NCBI GenBank assembly: GCA_002278855.1
Contig: NCGG01000003.1
Span: 124,001 to 188,000, forward strand
Direction: 5' to 3'
DNA: 64,000 nt
Origin: Sphingomonadales bacterium 28-55-16
GTDB taxonomy: Bacteria; Pseudomonadota; Alphaproteobacteria; Sphingomonadales; Sphingomonadaceae
The notes under the pieces are model-generated. The model searched no databases. It saw only the letters and a program-made list of their open reading frames with translations, and was not told the origin of the DNA. This document shows positions 40,012 to 48,897 of the stretch, piece by piece; within the stretch, counting starts at the first letter, position 1; each line of letters opens with the position of its first letter. The position numbers were made by a program, and so were the translations under genes.

Positions 40012-40524
40012 ATGGATTCTGTCTTACCTGCCGAGATTGCCGAATTGGCTGCGCGTGTTGTTTCCGAAAACAAGGCGGCCGGGCGCACGGTGGCTATTGC
40101 CGAAAGCTGCACGGGTGGTCTCGTCGCCGCCGCCATTACTGAAGTACCTGGCAGCAGTGCGGTGCTCGGTTATGGCTTCGTGACTTACAGCAACGACGCA
40201 AAGATAAAGTTGCTCGGCGTCAATGAGGACATCATTGATGCCTTCGGCGCTGTGTCGGTGGGCGTGGCGTGGGCGATGGCGCAAGGCGCACTCAAGAAAA
40301 GCGGCGCGGACGTTGCGGTAGCGATTAGCGGTGTTGCTGGCCCCGATGGCGGAAGCGCAATCAAGCCAATTGGAACGGTGGTTTTTGCTGTTGCCGTGAA
40401 AGACCAGAACCCGAATGAAGTTGTGGGGGACCAAAAATCCTTTGGATCAGATAAAAGCCGCGCCGATATCCGTGCATTCGCAACGCTTCATGCGTTGGAA
40501 CTATTGCTTCCGCCAACACCATAA
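40012..40524 (+). CDS. pncC: Nicotinamide-nucleotide amidohydrolase (CinA C-terminal domain)
   Basis: Deamidates NMN to NaMN in pyridine nucleotide recycling. The 170-residue protein is the stand-alone CinA C-terminal domain: AESCTGGLVAAAITEVPGSS, VTYSNDAKIKLLGV and ISGVAGPDGGS, with the family's Ser/Thr and Lys residues. ATG at 40012 follows the ispDF stop by one base; an upstream in-frame start at 39946 would lie inside ispDF. Its last 37 bases overlap the convergent COQ10-like gene. Confidence 0.92.
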   Translation: MDSVLPAEIAELAARVVSENKAAGRTVAIAESCTGGLVAAAITEVPGSSAVLGYGFVTYSNDAKIKLLGVNEDIIDAFGAVSVGVAWAMAQGALKKSGADVAVAISGVAGPDGGSAIKPIGTVVFAVAVKDQNPNEVVGDQKSFGSDKSRADIRAFATLHALELLLPPTP

Positions 40525-40946
40525 AGCGCATCCGCTCGGTCAATAAACGCTGCCGTCATTTTGCGCAGCGCGGAATCGAAAAACTGTCCGGCGAGCGCCT
40601 CAAACACACGGTTACGGAACGAAAAGTCGACGGTAAAGTCCACGATAGAGCCACCATCTTGGACGTCCTCGAACGTCCATGCATTATGCAAATGCTTCAT
40701 CGGCCCATCGAGATAATCCACAATGATCGATGATTTTGGCGTTTTTACGACCCTGCTGCTGAAGGTTTCGCGCAGCGATTTAAATCCAACGATCATATCC
40801 GCGAGCATCTCGTCTTCGGCATCCTTACGAATACGGATGGCGCTGACCCATGGCAGAAACTCTGGATAGCGGTTTACGTCCGCCACCAAATCATACATTT
40901 GCGCTGCGCTATGCGGCAGGCTCCGGCGTTCGTGATGGTGCGGCAT
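40488..40946 (-). CDS. Coenzyme Q-binding COQ10/RatA-like START-domain protein
   Basis: A 152-residue SRPBCC/START protein (RSLPHSAAQMYDLVADVNRYPEFLPW, then WTFEDVQDGGSIVDFTVDFSF). The family binds ubiquinone precursors and supports respiratory quinone function; the Escherichia relative RatA has been called a ribosome-association toxin, but no RatB partner lies here, so a quinone chaperone role is more likely. It starts 14 bases after lipA ends on the same strand. Its 3' end overlaps pncC tail-to-tail by 37 bases. Confidence 0.9.
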   Translation of the reverse strand: MPHHHERRSLPHSAAQMYDLVADVNRYPEFLPWVSAIRIRKDAEDEMLADMIVGFKSLRETFSSRVVKTPKSSIIVDYLDGPMKHLHNAWTFEDVQDGGSIVDFTVDFSFRNRVFEALAGQFFDSALRKMTAAFIDRADALYGVGGSNSSNA

Positions 40947-40960
40947 GAGTAGCTTTGGTC

Positions 40961-41887
40961 CTAGCGTGCCTTAGCAAGTTGCGCAGCCCGTGCGTCCCGC
41001 ATTTTGGCAAAATCATCACCTGCATGATAGCTGGAACGAGTCAACGGGCTTGCGGCCACCAGCAAAAAGCCCTTGGCGCGCGCAATCGCAGCATAAGCGT
41101 CAAACGCAGCGGGCGTAACGAAATCCATAACCTTGGTATGCTTGGGTGTTGGCTGCAGATATTGCCCCATTGTAAGGAAATCAATATCGGCGCTGCGCAT
41201 GTCATCCATGACCTGATGCACTTCCATCCGCTCTTCACCTAATCCAAGCATCACGCCCGATTTGGTAAAGATAGACGGATCATGCCGCTTCACCGTTTCA
41301 AGCAAGCGCAACGATGCATAATAGCGCGCGCCGGGCCGGATGGTTGGGTACAGGCGGGGCACAGTTTCAAGGTTATGATTGTACACATCAGGGCGCGCAG
41401 CCACGATCGCTTCAATCGCGGACTGCGCCTTGTTCCGGAAATCAGGTGTCAGGATTTCAATTGTTGTATTTGGCGTATTACGGCGCAACTCCTCTATCAC
41501 CTTTACAAACTGGCTCGCGCCGCCATCGGGCAAATCATCACGGTCGACGGACGTAATGACAATATGTTCAAGGCCCATCTTGGCTGCGGCAATCGCTACA
41601 TGCTCGGGCTCAAGCGGATCAACTGCGCGTGGCATGCCTGTTTTGACGTTACAGAAAGCACAAGCCCTTGTGCACACATCCCCGAGGATCATCACCGTGG
41701 CATGTTTCTTGGTCCAGCATTCGCCAATATTCGGACACGCCGCTTCTTCACAAACGGTGTTTAAATTGAGTTCGCGCATCAATCGGCGAGTCTCATCAAA
41801 TCCGGTTCCTGTTGGTGCCTTAACCCTGATCCAGTCCGGTTTGCGTTCTCTGGCGGGGCGCTCTGGCATGATGATGGGGACGTTCAT
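40961..41887 (-). CDS. lipA: Lipoyl synthase
   Basis: Radical-SAM enzyme inserting two sulfurs into protein-bound octanoyl groups, making lipoate on E2 proteins such as PdhC. The auxiliary cluster Cys46/51/57 lies in [12 protein letters not shown] and the SAM cluster Cys72/76/79 in CTRACAFCN. The C-terminal serine ligand region is in [19 protein letters not shown]. It is 308 residues long. It is transcribed with the COQ10-like gene and divergent from the sbtA-like gene. Confidence 0.96.
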   Translation of the reverse strand: MNVPIIMPERPARERKPDWIRVKAPTGTGFDETRRLMRELNLNTVCEEAACPNIGECWTKKHATVMILGDVCTRACAFCNVKTGMPRAVDPLEPEHVAIAAAKMGLEHIVITSVDRDDLPDGGASQFVKVIEELRRNTPNTTIEILTPDFRNKAQSAIEAIVAARPDVYNHNLETVPRLYPTIRPGARYYASLRLLETVKRHDPSIFTKSGVMLGLGEERMEVHQVMDDMRSADIDFLTMGQYLQPTPKHTKVMDFVTPAAFDAYAAIARAKGFLLVAASPLTRSSYHAGDDFAKMRDARAAQLAKAR

Positions 41888-41965
41888 ACTGTCCGGATAG
41901 CCGCGGAGCGGCGTCTTGCCAACTGCAACTTGCCTGCTATGGGTTGCAAAATCCGCAAAGGTTCT

Positions 41966-42922
41966 ATGATGATCGCAGATACCCTCACTTCGCCGGTAAT
42001 CCTCTTTTTTGTACTGGGCTTTATTGCCGCCGCTCTCAAATCGGATCTGAGTATACCTGAGGCGTTCGCTAAGGCGATGTCGATATATCTCATGGCAGCA
42101 ATCGGATTGAAGGGCGGCGTTGAGGTATCCAAGAGCGGTATAACCCCAGAAGTCATCGCGGCAGCAGCTGCTGGCCTTACCTTAAGCTTTCTTTTGCCGG
42201 TGCTTGCATTTGCTTTGTTGCGAAGCATCGGCAAATTGTCACAAATTGACGCAGGAGCAGTCGCCGCGCATTATGGCTCGGTTAGCGTGGTTACCTTTGT
42301 AACCGCAATAGAGCTGCTAACAGGTCGAGGTCTTAGCCCTGCTGGCTATATGGTTGCTGTCCTTGCGCTCATGGAGACGCCTGCAATCATCTCCGGTCTG
42401 ATGCTTGCCCGACGGGATGACACAGCGTCCGGTGAAACCAGCGGAACACCTTGGCATGAGGTGTTAACCAATGCTTCCGTAATGCTGCTAGTTGGCAGTT
42501 TTGTAATCGGGGCTATCGCTGGATCTGATGGCTTTGCAGCCGTCAAGCCTTTGTTTGACACAGGTTTCCGCGGTGTACTTTGCCTTTTCCTGCTGGACAT
42601 GGGCCTCATTGCTGCACGCCGCTTGATGCAGTCCCGCAAGGTGACGTTGCGGCTGGTTCTGCTCGCGATTTTGCTGCCCTTAGTAAACGGCACGATTGGG
42701 ACAGTATTTGGAACGCTTATTGGACTTGATGTAGCCTCGTCAGCGGCGCTTGGCATATTGGCGGCTAGCGCCTCCTACATTGCGGTTCCAGCGGCAATGC
42801 GGCTGGCTTTACCTCAAGCTGATCCCGGCATTTATCTCAGCATGTCACTTGGCGTTACTTTCCCGTTCAACATTATTTTTGGCATTAGTATTTTTGCCGC
42901 TCTTGCGCAAAGCTTAGGATAA
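41966..42922 (+). CDS. sbtA: SbtA-like sodium-dependent bicarbonate transporter
   Basis: About 318 residues and ~10 membrane helices in two inverted halves. Family segments are [51 protein letters not shown] with [16 protein letters not shown], and [19 protein letters not shown]. The family (formerly DUF897) includes cyanobacterial SbtA, a high-affinity Na+/HCO3- symporter. Start ATG at 41966 or 41969, with AAAGG just upstream. A PII-like SbtB gene follows after 3 bases and then a carbonic anhydrase, strongly supporting inorganic-carbon uptake. Confidence 0.9.
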   Translation: MMIADTLTSPVILFFVLGFIAAALKSDLSIPEAFAKAMSIYLMAAIGLKGGVEVSKSGITPEVIAAAAAGLTLSFLLPVLAFALLRSIGKLSQIDAGAVAAHYGSVSVVTFVTAIELLTGRGLSPAGYMVAVLALMETPAIISGLMLARRDDTASGETSGTPWHEVLTNASVMLLVGSFVIGAIAGSDGFAAVKPLFDTGFRGVLCLFLLDMGLIAARRLMQSRKVTLRLVLLAILLPLVNGTIGTVFGTLIGLDVASSAALGILAASASYIAVPAAMRLALPQADPGIYLSMSLGVTFPFNIIFGISIFAALAQSLG

Positions 42923-42925
42923 CAT

Positions 42926-43237
42926 ATGGTACAGACCGTCCTGCGAAAACGTATTGAAATCTTGGTCGATACACCGCTTGTCCCGCGTATTGTCGCCAGG
43001 TTGAAGGCTGTAGATATCTCTGGATGGAGCCTCATCCATGTGGATTCTGGTGGCGGGCGTGCCGGTGAATGGCAGCATGACGACGTTACCGGTGCCAGTG
43101 CCAAAACAATCGTGTTGGCTATCGCGTCCGATACCAAAACGACCGAATTAATCGACGCAATTGCGCCATTGCTTGATAGCTATGGCATGCTGCTCACCAT
43201 AGGCGACGTTCAAGTTGTTAGAGGTGAGCGTTTCTAA
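42926..43237 (+). CDS. sbtB: SbtB-like PII regulatory protein
   Basis: A 103-residue protein with the PII-like ferredoxin fold: strand KRIEILVDT, helix LVPRIVARLKAVDISG, a flexible T-loop (about 40-59, SGGGRAGEWQHDDVTGASAK) and closing LLTIGDVQVVRGERF. The adjacent SbtA-like gene identifies it as SbtB, which in cyanobacteria binds SbtA and adenine nucleotides to gate bicarbonate uptake. The C-terminal Cys-containing loop described for cyanobacterial SbtB is absent here. It shares one base with the carbonic anhydrase gene. Confidence 0.85.
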   Translation: MVQTVLRKRIEILVDTPLVPRIVARLKAVDISGWSLIHVDSGGGRAGEWQHDDVTGASAKTIVLAIASDTKTTELIDAIAPLLDSYGMLLTIGDVQVVRGERF

Positions 43238-43860
43238 TGCCTGAATTTGCCGTTCTCGTAGAGGGTTATCAAAGATTTAAGTCGGACGCTTATGTTCGGC
43301 AAAAGGCACGGTATGACTCGCTTGCCAATGATGGACAGGCCCCGCCGATTATGATCATCTCGTGTTGCGACAGCAGGGTCGATCCAGCGACGGTGTTTGA
43401 CACCACGCCGGGTCAGGTTTTTGCGCTGCGTAACGTCGCCAGTCTCGTTCCGCCTTATGAGACGGGCGGCGGTCTGCACGGTGTCTCAGCTGCCATTGAA
43501 TTTGGTGTCTTAGGGCTAGAAGTGCGCCACATCGTCGTGCTGGGACACGCACAATGTGGCGGCATTAAAGCGTCGCTGGAGGGTGCAAATCTCGGACATG
43601 GTGGCCACAGCTTCGTGGACGGCTGGGTGGACATCATCCGCCCTGCCCGTGACAAGATACTCGCCTCGACATCTCAAGATCCGCAGCGCGATTTGGAGTT
43701 AGACGCCGTGCGGGTCAGCCTCGCGAACTTAAGAAGTTTCCCCTTTATTGCGGCACGCGAACATACAGGGCAATTGAAGTTACATGGTGCCTATTTTGGT
43801 ATTTCTGACGGAAATCTCTATATACTCAATGACGAGAATGACAAATTCGAGGTGCAATGA
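43237..43860 (+). CDS. Beta-class carbonic anhydrase
   Basis: Interconverts CO2 and bicarbonate. The 207 residues carry the zinc site Cys43-x-Asp45-Ser-Arg47 (SCCDSRVDP) with His104 and Cys107 (GHAQCGGI). The Asp-Arg dyad is present, and the segment ALRNVASLVPPY is typical. No signal peptide is seen, so it is cytoplasmic. The start overlaps sbtB by one base and its stop overlaps the next gene by 4 bases, so transporter, regulator and enzyme are coupled. Confidence 0.94.
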   Translation: MPEFAVLVEGYQRFKSDAYVRQKARYDSLANDGQAPPIMIISCCDSRVDPATVFDTTPGQVFALRNVASLVPPYETGGGLHGVSAAIEFGVLGLEVRHIVVLGHAQCGGIKASLEGANLGHGGHSFVDGWVDIIRPARDKILASTSQDPQRDLELDAVRVSLANLRSFPFIAAREHTGQLKLHGAYFGISDGNLYILNDENDKFEVQ

Positions 43861-44486
43861 CCGAGCCAATTAGCCTGCCTGCTTGTTATAACGATCTGGA
43901 CCTAAGTTTTGAAGAAGCTTGGCGTCTTGTCGAAGCTGGCACTTCCGATCGAAACAGCCCTGCACATATGCCAGCAGTGGGAACAGTCGATGAAACCGGC
44001 GCGCCGCAACTGCGTATCATGATCCTGCGTGAGGCATTTCGTGACACGCGGACGCTGCGTTTCCATACCGATTTACGGTCAATCAAGGCTTCGCAAATTC
44101 ACAATAACAGCGCAACGGGCGTTCTATTTTACGACATGTCGGCCAAGCTACAAATTCGGATGTCGGGCCAAACACGCTTGCTATCCATGGGAGACATTGC
44201 GGACACTGCATGGAACAGCTCCACCCCCTTTGCGCGGCGTTGTTACATGGCTGAAGCTGCCCCAGGCACAGCTGTTGCCGAACCGTCATCGGGCCTACCC
44301 GAATGGATCCAAGGCAAGCAACCCGACGAAGCACAGCTGGCCAACTACCGCCCCAATTTCACAACAATGCTGGTGGAAATCCAGTCCATTGAATGGCTGT
44401 ATTTGGCCAACGCGGGCCACCGCCGTGCGCATTGGCAATGGTGCGATGTGCAAAAAACATGGCAGGGCTCTTGGCTAATCCCCTGA
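43857..44486 (+). CDS. Pyridoxamine 5'-phosphate oxidase family flavoprotein
   Basis: A 209-residue split-barrel FMN-binding protein: PAVGTVDETGAPQLRIMILRE, TLRFHTDLRSIKASQI, GVLFYDMSAKLQIRMSG, and the tail WLYLANAGHRRAHW. It resembles the Alr4036/PNPOx-like group and not true PdxH, since the PdxH C-terminal PLP signature is not evident. It overlaps the carbonic anhydrase by 4 bases (ATGA), so it is the fourth gene of the bicarbonate operon. Its role there is unknown. Confidence 0.86.
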   Translation: MTEPISLPACYNDLDLSFEEAWRLVEAGTSDRNSPAHMPAVGTVDETGAPQLRIMILREAFRDTRTLRFHTDLRSIKASQIHNNSATGVLFYDMSAKLQIRMSGQTRLLSMGDIADTAWNSSTPFARRCYMAEAAPGTAVAEPSSGLPEWIQGKQPDEAQLANYRPNFTTMLVEIQSIEWLYLANAGHRRAHWQWCDVQKTWQGSWLIP

Positions 44487-44522
44487 GGGGATAAATCTAC
44501 TGAGCTCAGCAATGACCATGAT

Positions 44523-44568
44523 CGCGTGATGATGGGCCGCAATGGCCCTTTATGTCATCATCAACGCG
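44523..44568. terminator. Convergent hairpin between the PNPOx-like gene and ettA
   Basis: A strong core hairpin GGGCC-GCAAT-GGCCC (44534-44548), followed by TTTAT on the plus strand, is nested in outer imperfect arms CGCGTGATGA / TCATC-A-ACGCG. It reaches into the last codons of ettA and probably ends the bicarbonate operon transcript; on the minus strand no T tract follows the core, so ettA termination here is less sure. Confidence 0.5.
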
Positions 44569-46240
44569 TCATCTTTTTGTAAGTAGCACGATGCGGACGC
44601 GTTGCTTCGTCACCAAGACGCGCAATCTTGTCCTCTTCATAAGATCCGAAATTGCCTTCGAACCATTCCACATGGCTATCACCTTCGAACGCCAGGATAT
44701 GTGTTGCCAGACGGTCAAGGAAGAAGCGGTCATGGCTGATGACGACAGCGCAACCAGCGAAGCTCTCCAGCGCTTCTTCAAGTGCGGACAAGGTTTCTAC
44801 GTCAAGATCATTGGTCGGCTCATCGAGTAGAAGCACGTTGCCGCCTTCTTTCAACATCTTCGCCATGTGCACGCGGTTGCGTTCACCACCTGACAACAGG
44901 CCAACCTTTTTCTGCTGGTCCGTGCCCTTGAAGTTAAACGCACCAACATATGCACGGGTCGGCGTTTCATGCTTACCCAGCTTCATAAAGTCCGCGCCGC
45001 CGGAAATTTCTTCCCAGACATTTTTGTTGGGGTCCAGATCATCACGGCTCTGGTCAACAAATCCAAGCCTTACGGTTTCGCCAATATCTACCTCGCCGGA
45101 ATCGGGCACTTCTTGGCCTGTAATCAAGCGGAATAAAGTCGATTTACCGGCACCATTCGGTCCAATTACGCCGACGATACCACCCTGTGGGATGGTGAAC
45201 GACAGATTTTCGAACAGCAACTTGTCACCATAAGCCTTGGTGACATTCTTGACCTCGATAACCTTGCTGCCAAGACGCTCCGGTATTTGAATGACAATTT
45301 GTGCCTTGCCCGGTGTGCGGTTTTCTTGAGCCTCGACCAATTGATCGAAGGATTTAATACGCGCTTTGGACTTGGTCTGCCGCGCTTTCGGGCTTTGCCG
45401 GATCCACTCCAGTTCGTCCTTGATCGCCTTCTGACGGCCTGCGTCTTCGCGTGATTCCTGCTCGAGCCGCTTGCCCTTCTTCTCCAGATAGGTCGAATAA
45501 TTGCCTTCATAGACAAAATAACGGCCGCGATCGAGTTCAAGGATCCAACTGACCACATTGTCGAGGAAATAGCGGTCGTGGGTTACGAGGATGACGTTAC
45601 CCTTATAATCGACCAAATGCTTTTCCAACCAAGCCACAGATTCTGCGTCAAGGTGGTTGGTCGGTTCATCTAGCAGCAGAATATCCGGCTTCTCCAGCAA
45701 CAAACGGGTAAGCGCGATACGGCGCTTCTCACCGCCGGAAAGGCTCGTCACGGGGCTGTCACCCGGTGGGCAGCGCAAAGCGTCCATAGCAAGCTCAAGC
45801 TGACTATCCAGCGACCAGCCATCGACGGCATCAATCTTTTCCTGAAGCGTGCCCATTTCCTCCATAAGCGCGTCAAAATCTGCGTCTTCTGGCGGATCAC
45901 CCATGATCATTGAAATCTCGTTGAAGCGATCCACAAGGTCTGCAACCGGACGGACGCCGTCCATAACGTTTTCGCGCACGGTTTTGTTAGGGTCCAATTC
46001 TGGCTCCTGCGCCAGATAACCAACGCGGATGTGCTCGCCAGGCCATGCTTCGCCGGTAAATTCAGTATCCATGCCGGCCATGATTTTCATCAATGTGGAT
46101 TTACCCGTGCCATTCGGCCCAACGATGCCAATCTTTGCATCTGGGTAGAATTGCAGATTGATATTGTTAAGGACCGGCTTGCTCGCACCGGGGAAGGTTT
46201 TGGTCATTCCCTTCATTACGTAGCTATATTGGGCTGCCAT
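44561..46240 (-). CDS. ettA: Energy-dependent translational throttle protein EttA (ABC-F)
   Basis: Ribosome-binding ABC-F ATPase that gates the first elongation steps according to ATP/ADP. The 559 residues hold two ABC domains: Walker A GPNGTGKSTLMK and GPNGAGKSTLFR, signatures LSGGEKRRIALTR and LSGGERNRVHMAK, and Walker B LLLDEPTNHLD and LLLDEPTNDLD. An arm and a charged linker (LEQESREDAGRQKAIKDELE) lie between. No membrane domain is present. The start gives MAAQYSYVMKGMTKTFPGA, the EttA N-terminus. Confidence 0.96.
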   Translation of the reverse strand: MAAQYSYVMKGMTKTFPGASKPVLNNINLQFYPDAKIGIVGPNGTGKSTLMKIMAGMDTEFTGEAWPGEHIRVGYLAQEPELDPNKTVRENVMDGVRPVADLVDRFNEISMIMGDPPEDADFDALMEEMGTLQEKIDAVDGWSLDSQLELAMDALRCPPGDSPVTSLSGGEKRRIALTRLLLEKPDILLLDEPTNHLDAESVAWLEKHLVDYKGNVILVTHDRYFLDNVVSWILELDRGRYFVYEGNYSTYLEKKGKRLEQESREDAGRQKAIKDELEWIRQSPKARQTKSKARIKSFDQLVEAQENRTPGKAQIVIQIPERLGSKVIEVKNVTKAYGDKLLFENLSFTIPQGGIVGVIGPNGAGKSTLFRLITGQEVPDSGEVDIGETVRLGFVDQSRDDLDPNKNVWEEISGGADFMKLGKHETPTRAYVGAFNFKGTDQQKKVGLLSGGERNRVHMAKMLKEGGNVLLLDEPTNDLDVETLSALEEALESFAGCAVVISHDRFFLDRLATHILAFEGDSHVEWFEGNFGSYEEDKIARLGDEATRPHRATYKKMTR

Positions 46241-46353
46241 GGGGATTAGTTCCTATGTTGCATTACTTTGATTTGGCCGCATCCCTAGCTATCTGCACGA
46301 TTCCTCGCAAGGCGGGATTGCAAAACTGTGCGATGGGATTAAGCCTGTGCCTC

Positions 46354-47751
46354 ATGAAGAAAAACATCGCTCTGCTCGCCGCAGCATCTTCGCTGCTCCT
46401 AATCCCTTCGCTTGCTTATGCTGCACCGGCCCCGTCGAACAGTGAGATAATCGCTGCGCTGCGTGACAAAGCGCTTCAAGCGGATGATGTTGCTTATGAT
46501 ATCGTTGAAGGCCTTACGACCGAAATTGGTCCGCGACAGGCCGGTACAGAAGCAGAAGCGCGTGCCCGTATATGGGCCGTTACAAAGTTAAAGGCGCTGG
46601 GCTTCGACAATGTACGGATCGAAGAATATAAAATGCCAACATGGGTCCGCGGCGCCGAGACAGCTGAGATCACCGCGCCATTCAAACAGAAAATGGCCGT
46701 TGCGGCGCTTGGGAACAGCGCAAGCACGGGGGACGCCGGTATTGATGCCGAGATTGTATATTTTCCGACAATCGACCATTTGCGCGCGGCCCAAGACGGC
46801 AGCTTGAAAGGCAAGATCGCGTTTGTGAGCCACAATATGAAGGCGACACAGGACGGAAGCAGCTATGGCGCATTTGGTCCTGCCCGCTTTGTTGGCCCGA
46901 ACATTGCCGCCAAAAAAGGCGCTGCCGCCATTGTCATTCGCTCCATCGGGACCGATCACCACCGCAACCCGCATACAGGCAATACGAATTTCGAACCCGG
47001 CGTAACGCCAATCCCTGCCGGCGCGCTATCTATCCCAGATGCAGAAAATCTTGAGCGCATGATCGCGCGGGGCAAGCCGGTGCGCATGAAATTGAAACTG
47101 ACTCCCCAAAATTTTGGGATTCAGACATCCGGTAACGTGTTGGCTGAGGTGACAGGCTCTAACACCGATCTGCCCATTATCGTCATCGCCTGCCATTTGG
47201 ATAGCTGGGACCTTGGCACGGGTGCGATAGATGACGCTGCAGGCTGCGGTATCATTGGCGCCGCTGCCACCCATCTTAAATCCATGGGCCAACCCAAGCG
47301 CACGGTTCGCGTGCTTTGGGCCGGTGCTGAAGAAGTCGGGATTTGGGGCGGTCGCGATTATGGTGAAAAGCATGCACGCGAGCCACATGCCTTTGCCATG
47401 GAATCTGATTTTGGAGCCGGCAAGATATGGGCCGTGGACTTCAATCTTCCCGAAAGCGCGAGCGCACTGCGCGCGCAAATTACCGCAGCACTCGCGCCAT
47501 TGGGCGTTGCGCCGCGCAAGGAAGCTGCGGGTGGCGGCGCAGATGTTGGCGCAATAATTGCCGCGCAAAAGCTTGGCGTCATAGATATGCAGCAAGATGG
47601 AACCAAATATTTTGACTTGCACCACACGCCCGACGACACGTTAGACAAGATCGATAAGGCCGAATTGCGCCAGAATGTCGCGGCATGGATTGCAACATTG
47701 GCCTATGTAGCCAATTTTGAGGGTGAATTGAAACCGAGTTCTCCGCAATGA
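46354..47751 (+). CDS. Exported M28-family zinc aminopeptidase
   Basis: About 465 residues with a signal peptide (MKKNIALLAAASSLLL.., cleavage near AYAAPA), a PA-insert domain (KGKIAFVSHNM) and the M28 catalytic domain. Zinc ligands and catalytic residues are visible: CHLDSWDLGTGAIDDAAG (His, Asp), GAEEVG (catalytic Glu plus ligand), ESDFGAG (Asp) and HHTPDDTLDKI (His). It is probably a periplasmic or secreted dipeptidase/aminopeptidase. ATG at 46354 was chosen over 46255 because it places the signal peptide at the start. It overlaps the lipoprotein gene by 4 bases. Confidence 0.92.
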   Translation: MKKNIALLAAASSLLLIPSLAYAAPAPSNSEIIAALRDKALQADDVAYDIVEGLTTEIGPRQAGTEAEARARIWAVTKLKALGFDNVRIEEYKMPTWVRGAETAEITAPFKQKMAVAALGNSASTGDAGIDAEIVYFPTIDHLRAAQDGSLKGKIAFVSHNMKATQDGSSYGAFGPARFVGPNIAAKKGAAAIVIRSIGTDHHRNPHTGNTNFEPGVTPIPAGALSIPDAENLERMIARGKPVRMKLKLTPQNFGIQTSGNVLAEVTGSNTDLPIIVIACHLDSWDLGTGAIDDAAGCGIIGAAATHLKSMGQPKRTVRVLWAGAEEVGIWGGRDYGEKHAREPHAFAMESDFGAGKIWAVDFNLPESASALRAQITAALAPLGVAPRKEAAGGGADVGAIIAAQKLGVIDMQQDGTKYFDLHHTPDDTLDKIDKAELRQNVAAWIATLAYVANFEGELKPSSPQ

Positions 47752-47990
47752 TGCGTGCACTCCCTTGGCTACTCGGTGCACTGATGCTCGCAGGGTGCAC
47801 CGACACCCCAGCCATTACCGAGGCTGATCCGAAAGAAAACGATAGCCAAGCTACGTCTCAACGGGATGCGGTGGCCCAACAGAAGCTAACGATTGAGCAA
47901 GCAGCTGAAGAAGCTACAAAGTTGGTTGAGGCGGATGCAAAGGCTGAAATAGATGCAGCTAAGGCAAATGGTTTGGAACCGGCACAATAG
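47748..47990 (+). CDS. Small lipoprotein of unknown function
   Basis: An 80-residue protein with a lipoprotein signal (MRALPWLLGALMLAGC; the lipobox LAGC is modified at Cys). The body is acidic, Ala/Glu/Lys-rich and probably helical (IEQAAEEATKLVEADAKAEI). The start overlaps the peptidase stop by 4 bases, so the two are expressed together. A function is not recognised; it may anchor or assist the peptidase, but that is inference. Confidence 0.75.
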   Translation: MMRALPWLLGALMLAGCTDTPAITEADPKENDSQATSQRDAVAQQKLTIEQAAEEATKLVEADAKAEIDAAKANGLEPAQ

Positions 47991-48095
47991 TTGAAATATT
48001 CCGCGCTTTGCGTCTTCTTTGCGTGAAATCTCAAATTTTTGCGATTGATGTGCGCGGGCTTAGGAACGATCGGCCACCATTTGCGTTGGCTTATC

Positions 48096-48890
48096 ATGGT
48101 CCAATGTCACACGCCGCAACGCTGGCTCGCTTGGGCTGAATTGCCCCGAACCCTGTATGCAATCGCTAATCTTCCATATTGTTGGACACAGCTGTCCACT
48201 GCACCCCGGGGGGACGCACGATCGATTTTTGTCATTCCCGGGATTGGAATGACCGACCGTTCAACCATTGTCCTACGGCATTATTTGCGATTTCTAGGCT
48301 ATCAGGTGCACGCTTGGGATTTGGGCAGAAATCTCGGTGCAAAAACCATTGGCGTGCACAATGAGCGGCTTATCGAGCGCATAAAGTCCGTTCATCACTT
48401 GGCGCAGCAACCCGTAACGTTGATCGGTTGGAGCATGGGCGGCATCATGGCCCGCATGGTTGCCCGGCGTCACCCACAAATGATACGCCAAGTTATCTCG
48501 CTCGGTTCGCCCTTTGTCGGCGATCCATTCGCGAGCAACGCATTTGAAATTTATGAACGCCTTAGCGGGCATAGCTTGAGAGCACCTATTGCCCAAGCAC
48601 AGATCGCGCAAAGCAAGCTCCCTTTGCCCGTTCCGGCAATTTCATTTTACTCAAAGAGCGATGGAATAGTCTCATGGCGCGCCTGTCTTGAACCGAACAC
48701 ACCCACGGCACGCAACATTCCTGTCCGCTCCGCCCATTGCAGTTTTGGCTTCAGTGCGGAGGTACTTCTGGCAATCGCTGACCGACTGGCTGTTGCATCT
48801 GCCGGGATAGAACCAACGGCTTCACGCGATAAACAAAGGCGGCCGATGCGTATCTCTTATGATGTCGATAGGCGCCCCGAAGGGATATAA
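48096..48890 (+). CDS. Alpha/beta hydrolase (lipase/PGAP1-like)
   Basis: Roughly 264 residues with the hydrolase fold: strand IFVIPGIGMTD, helix region HYLRFLGYQVHAWDLG, nucleophile elbow GWSMGG (Ser113), Asp in YSKSDGIVSW and His in SAHCSFGF. It resembles small bacterial lipase/acyltransferase-like esterases; the substrate is unknown. The start is uncertain: ATG at 48096 is used, ATG at 48048 and TTG at 48039 are in frame and none has a strong ribosome site. It converges with the prepilin peptidase gene, 7 bases apart. Confidence 0.82.
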   Translation: MVQCHTPQRWLAWAELPRTLYAIANLPYCWTQLSTAPRGDARSIFVIPGIGMTDRSTIVLRHYLRFLGYQVHAWDLGRNLGAKTIGVHNERLIERIKSVHHLAQQPVTLIGWSMGGIMARMVARRHPQMIRQVISLGSPFVGDPFASNAFEIYERLSGHSLRAPIAQAQIAQSKLPLPVPAISFYSKSDGIVSWRACLEPNTPTARNIPVRSAHCSFGFSAEVLLAIADRLAVASAGIEPTASRDKQRRPMRISYDVDRRPEGI

Positions 48891-48897
48891 GCAACGG

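Noticed and set aside
40488..40946. RatA-type toxin of a toxin-antitoxin pair
   Set aside because: No RatB-like partner is adjacent, and the lipA neighbour and START fold fit a coenzyme Q-binding COQ10 role better.
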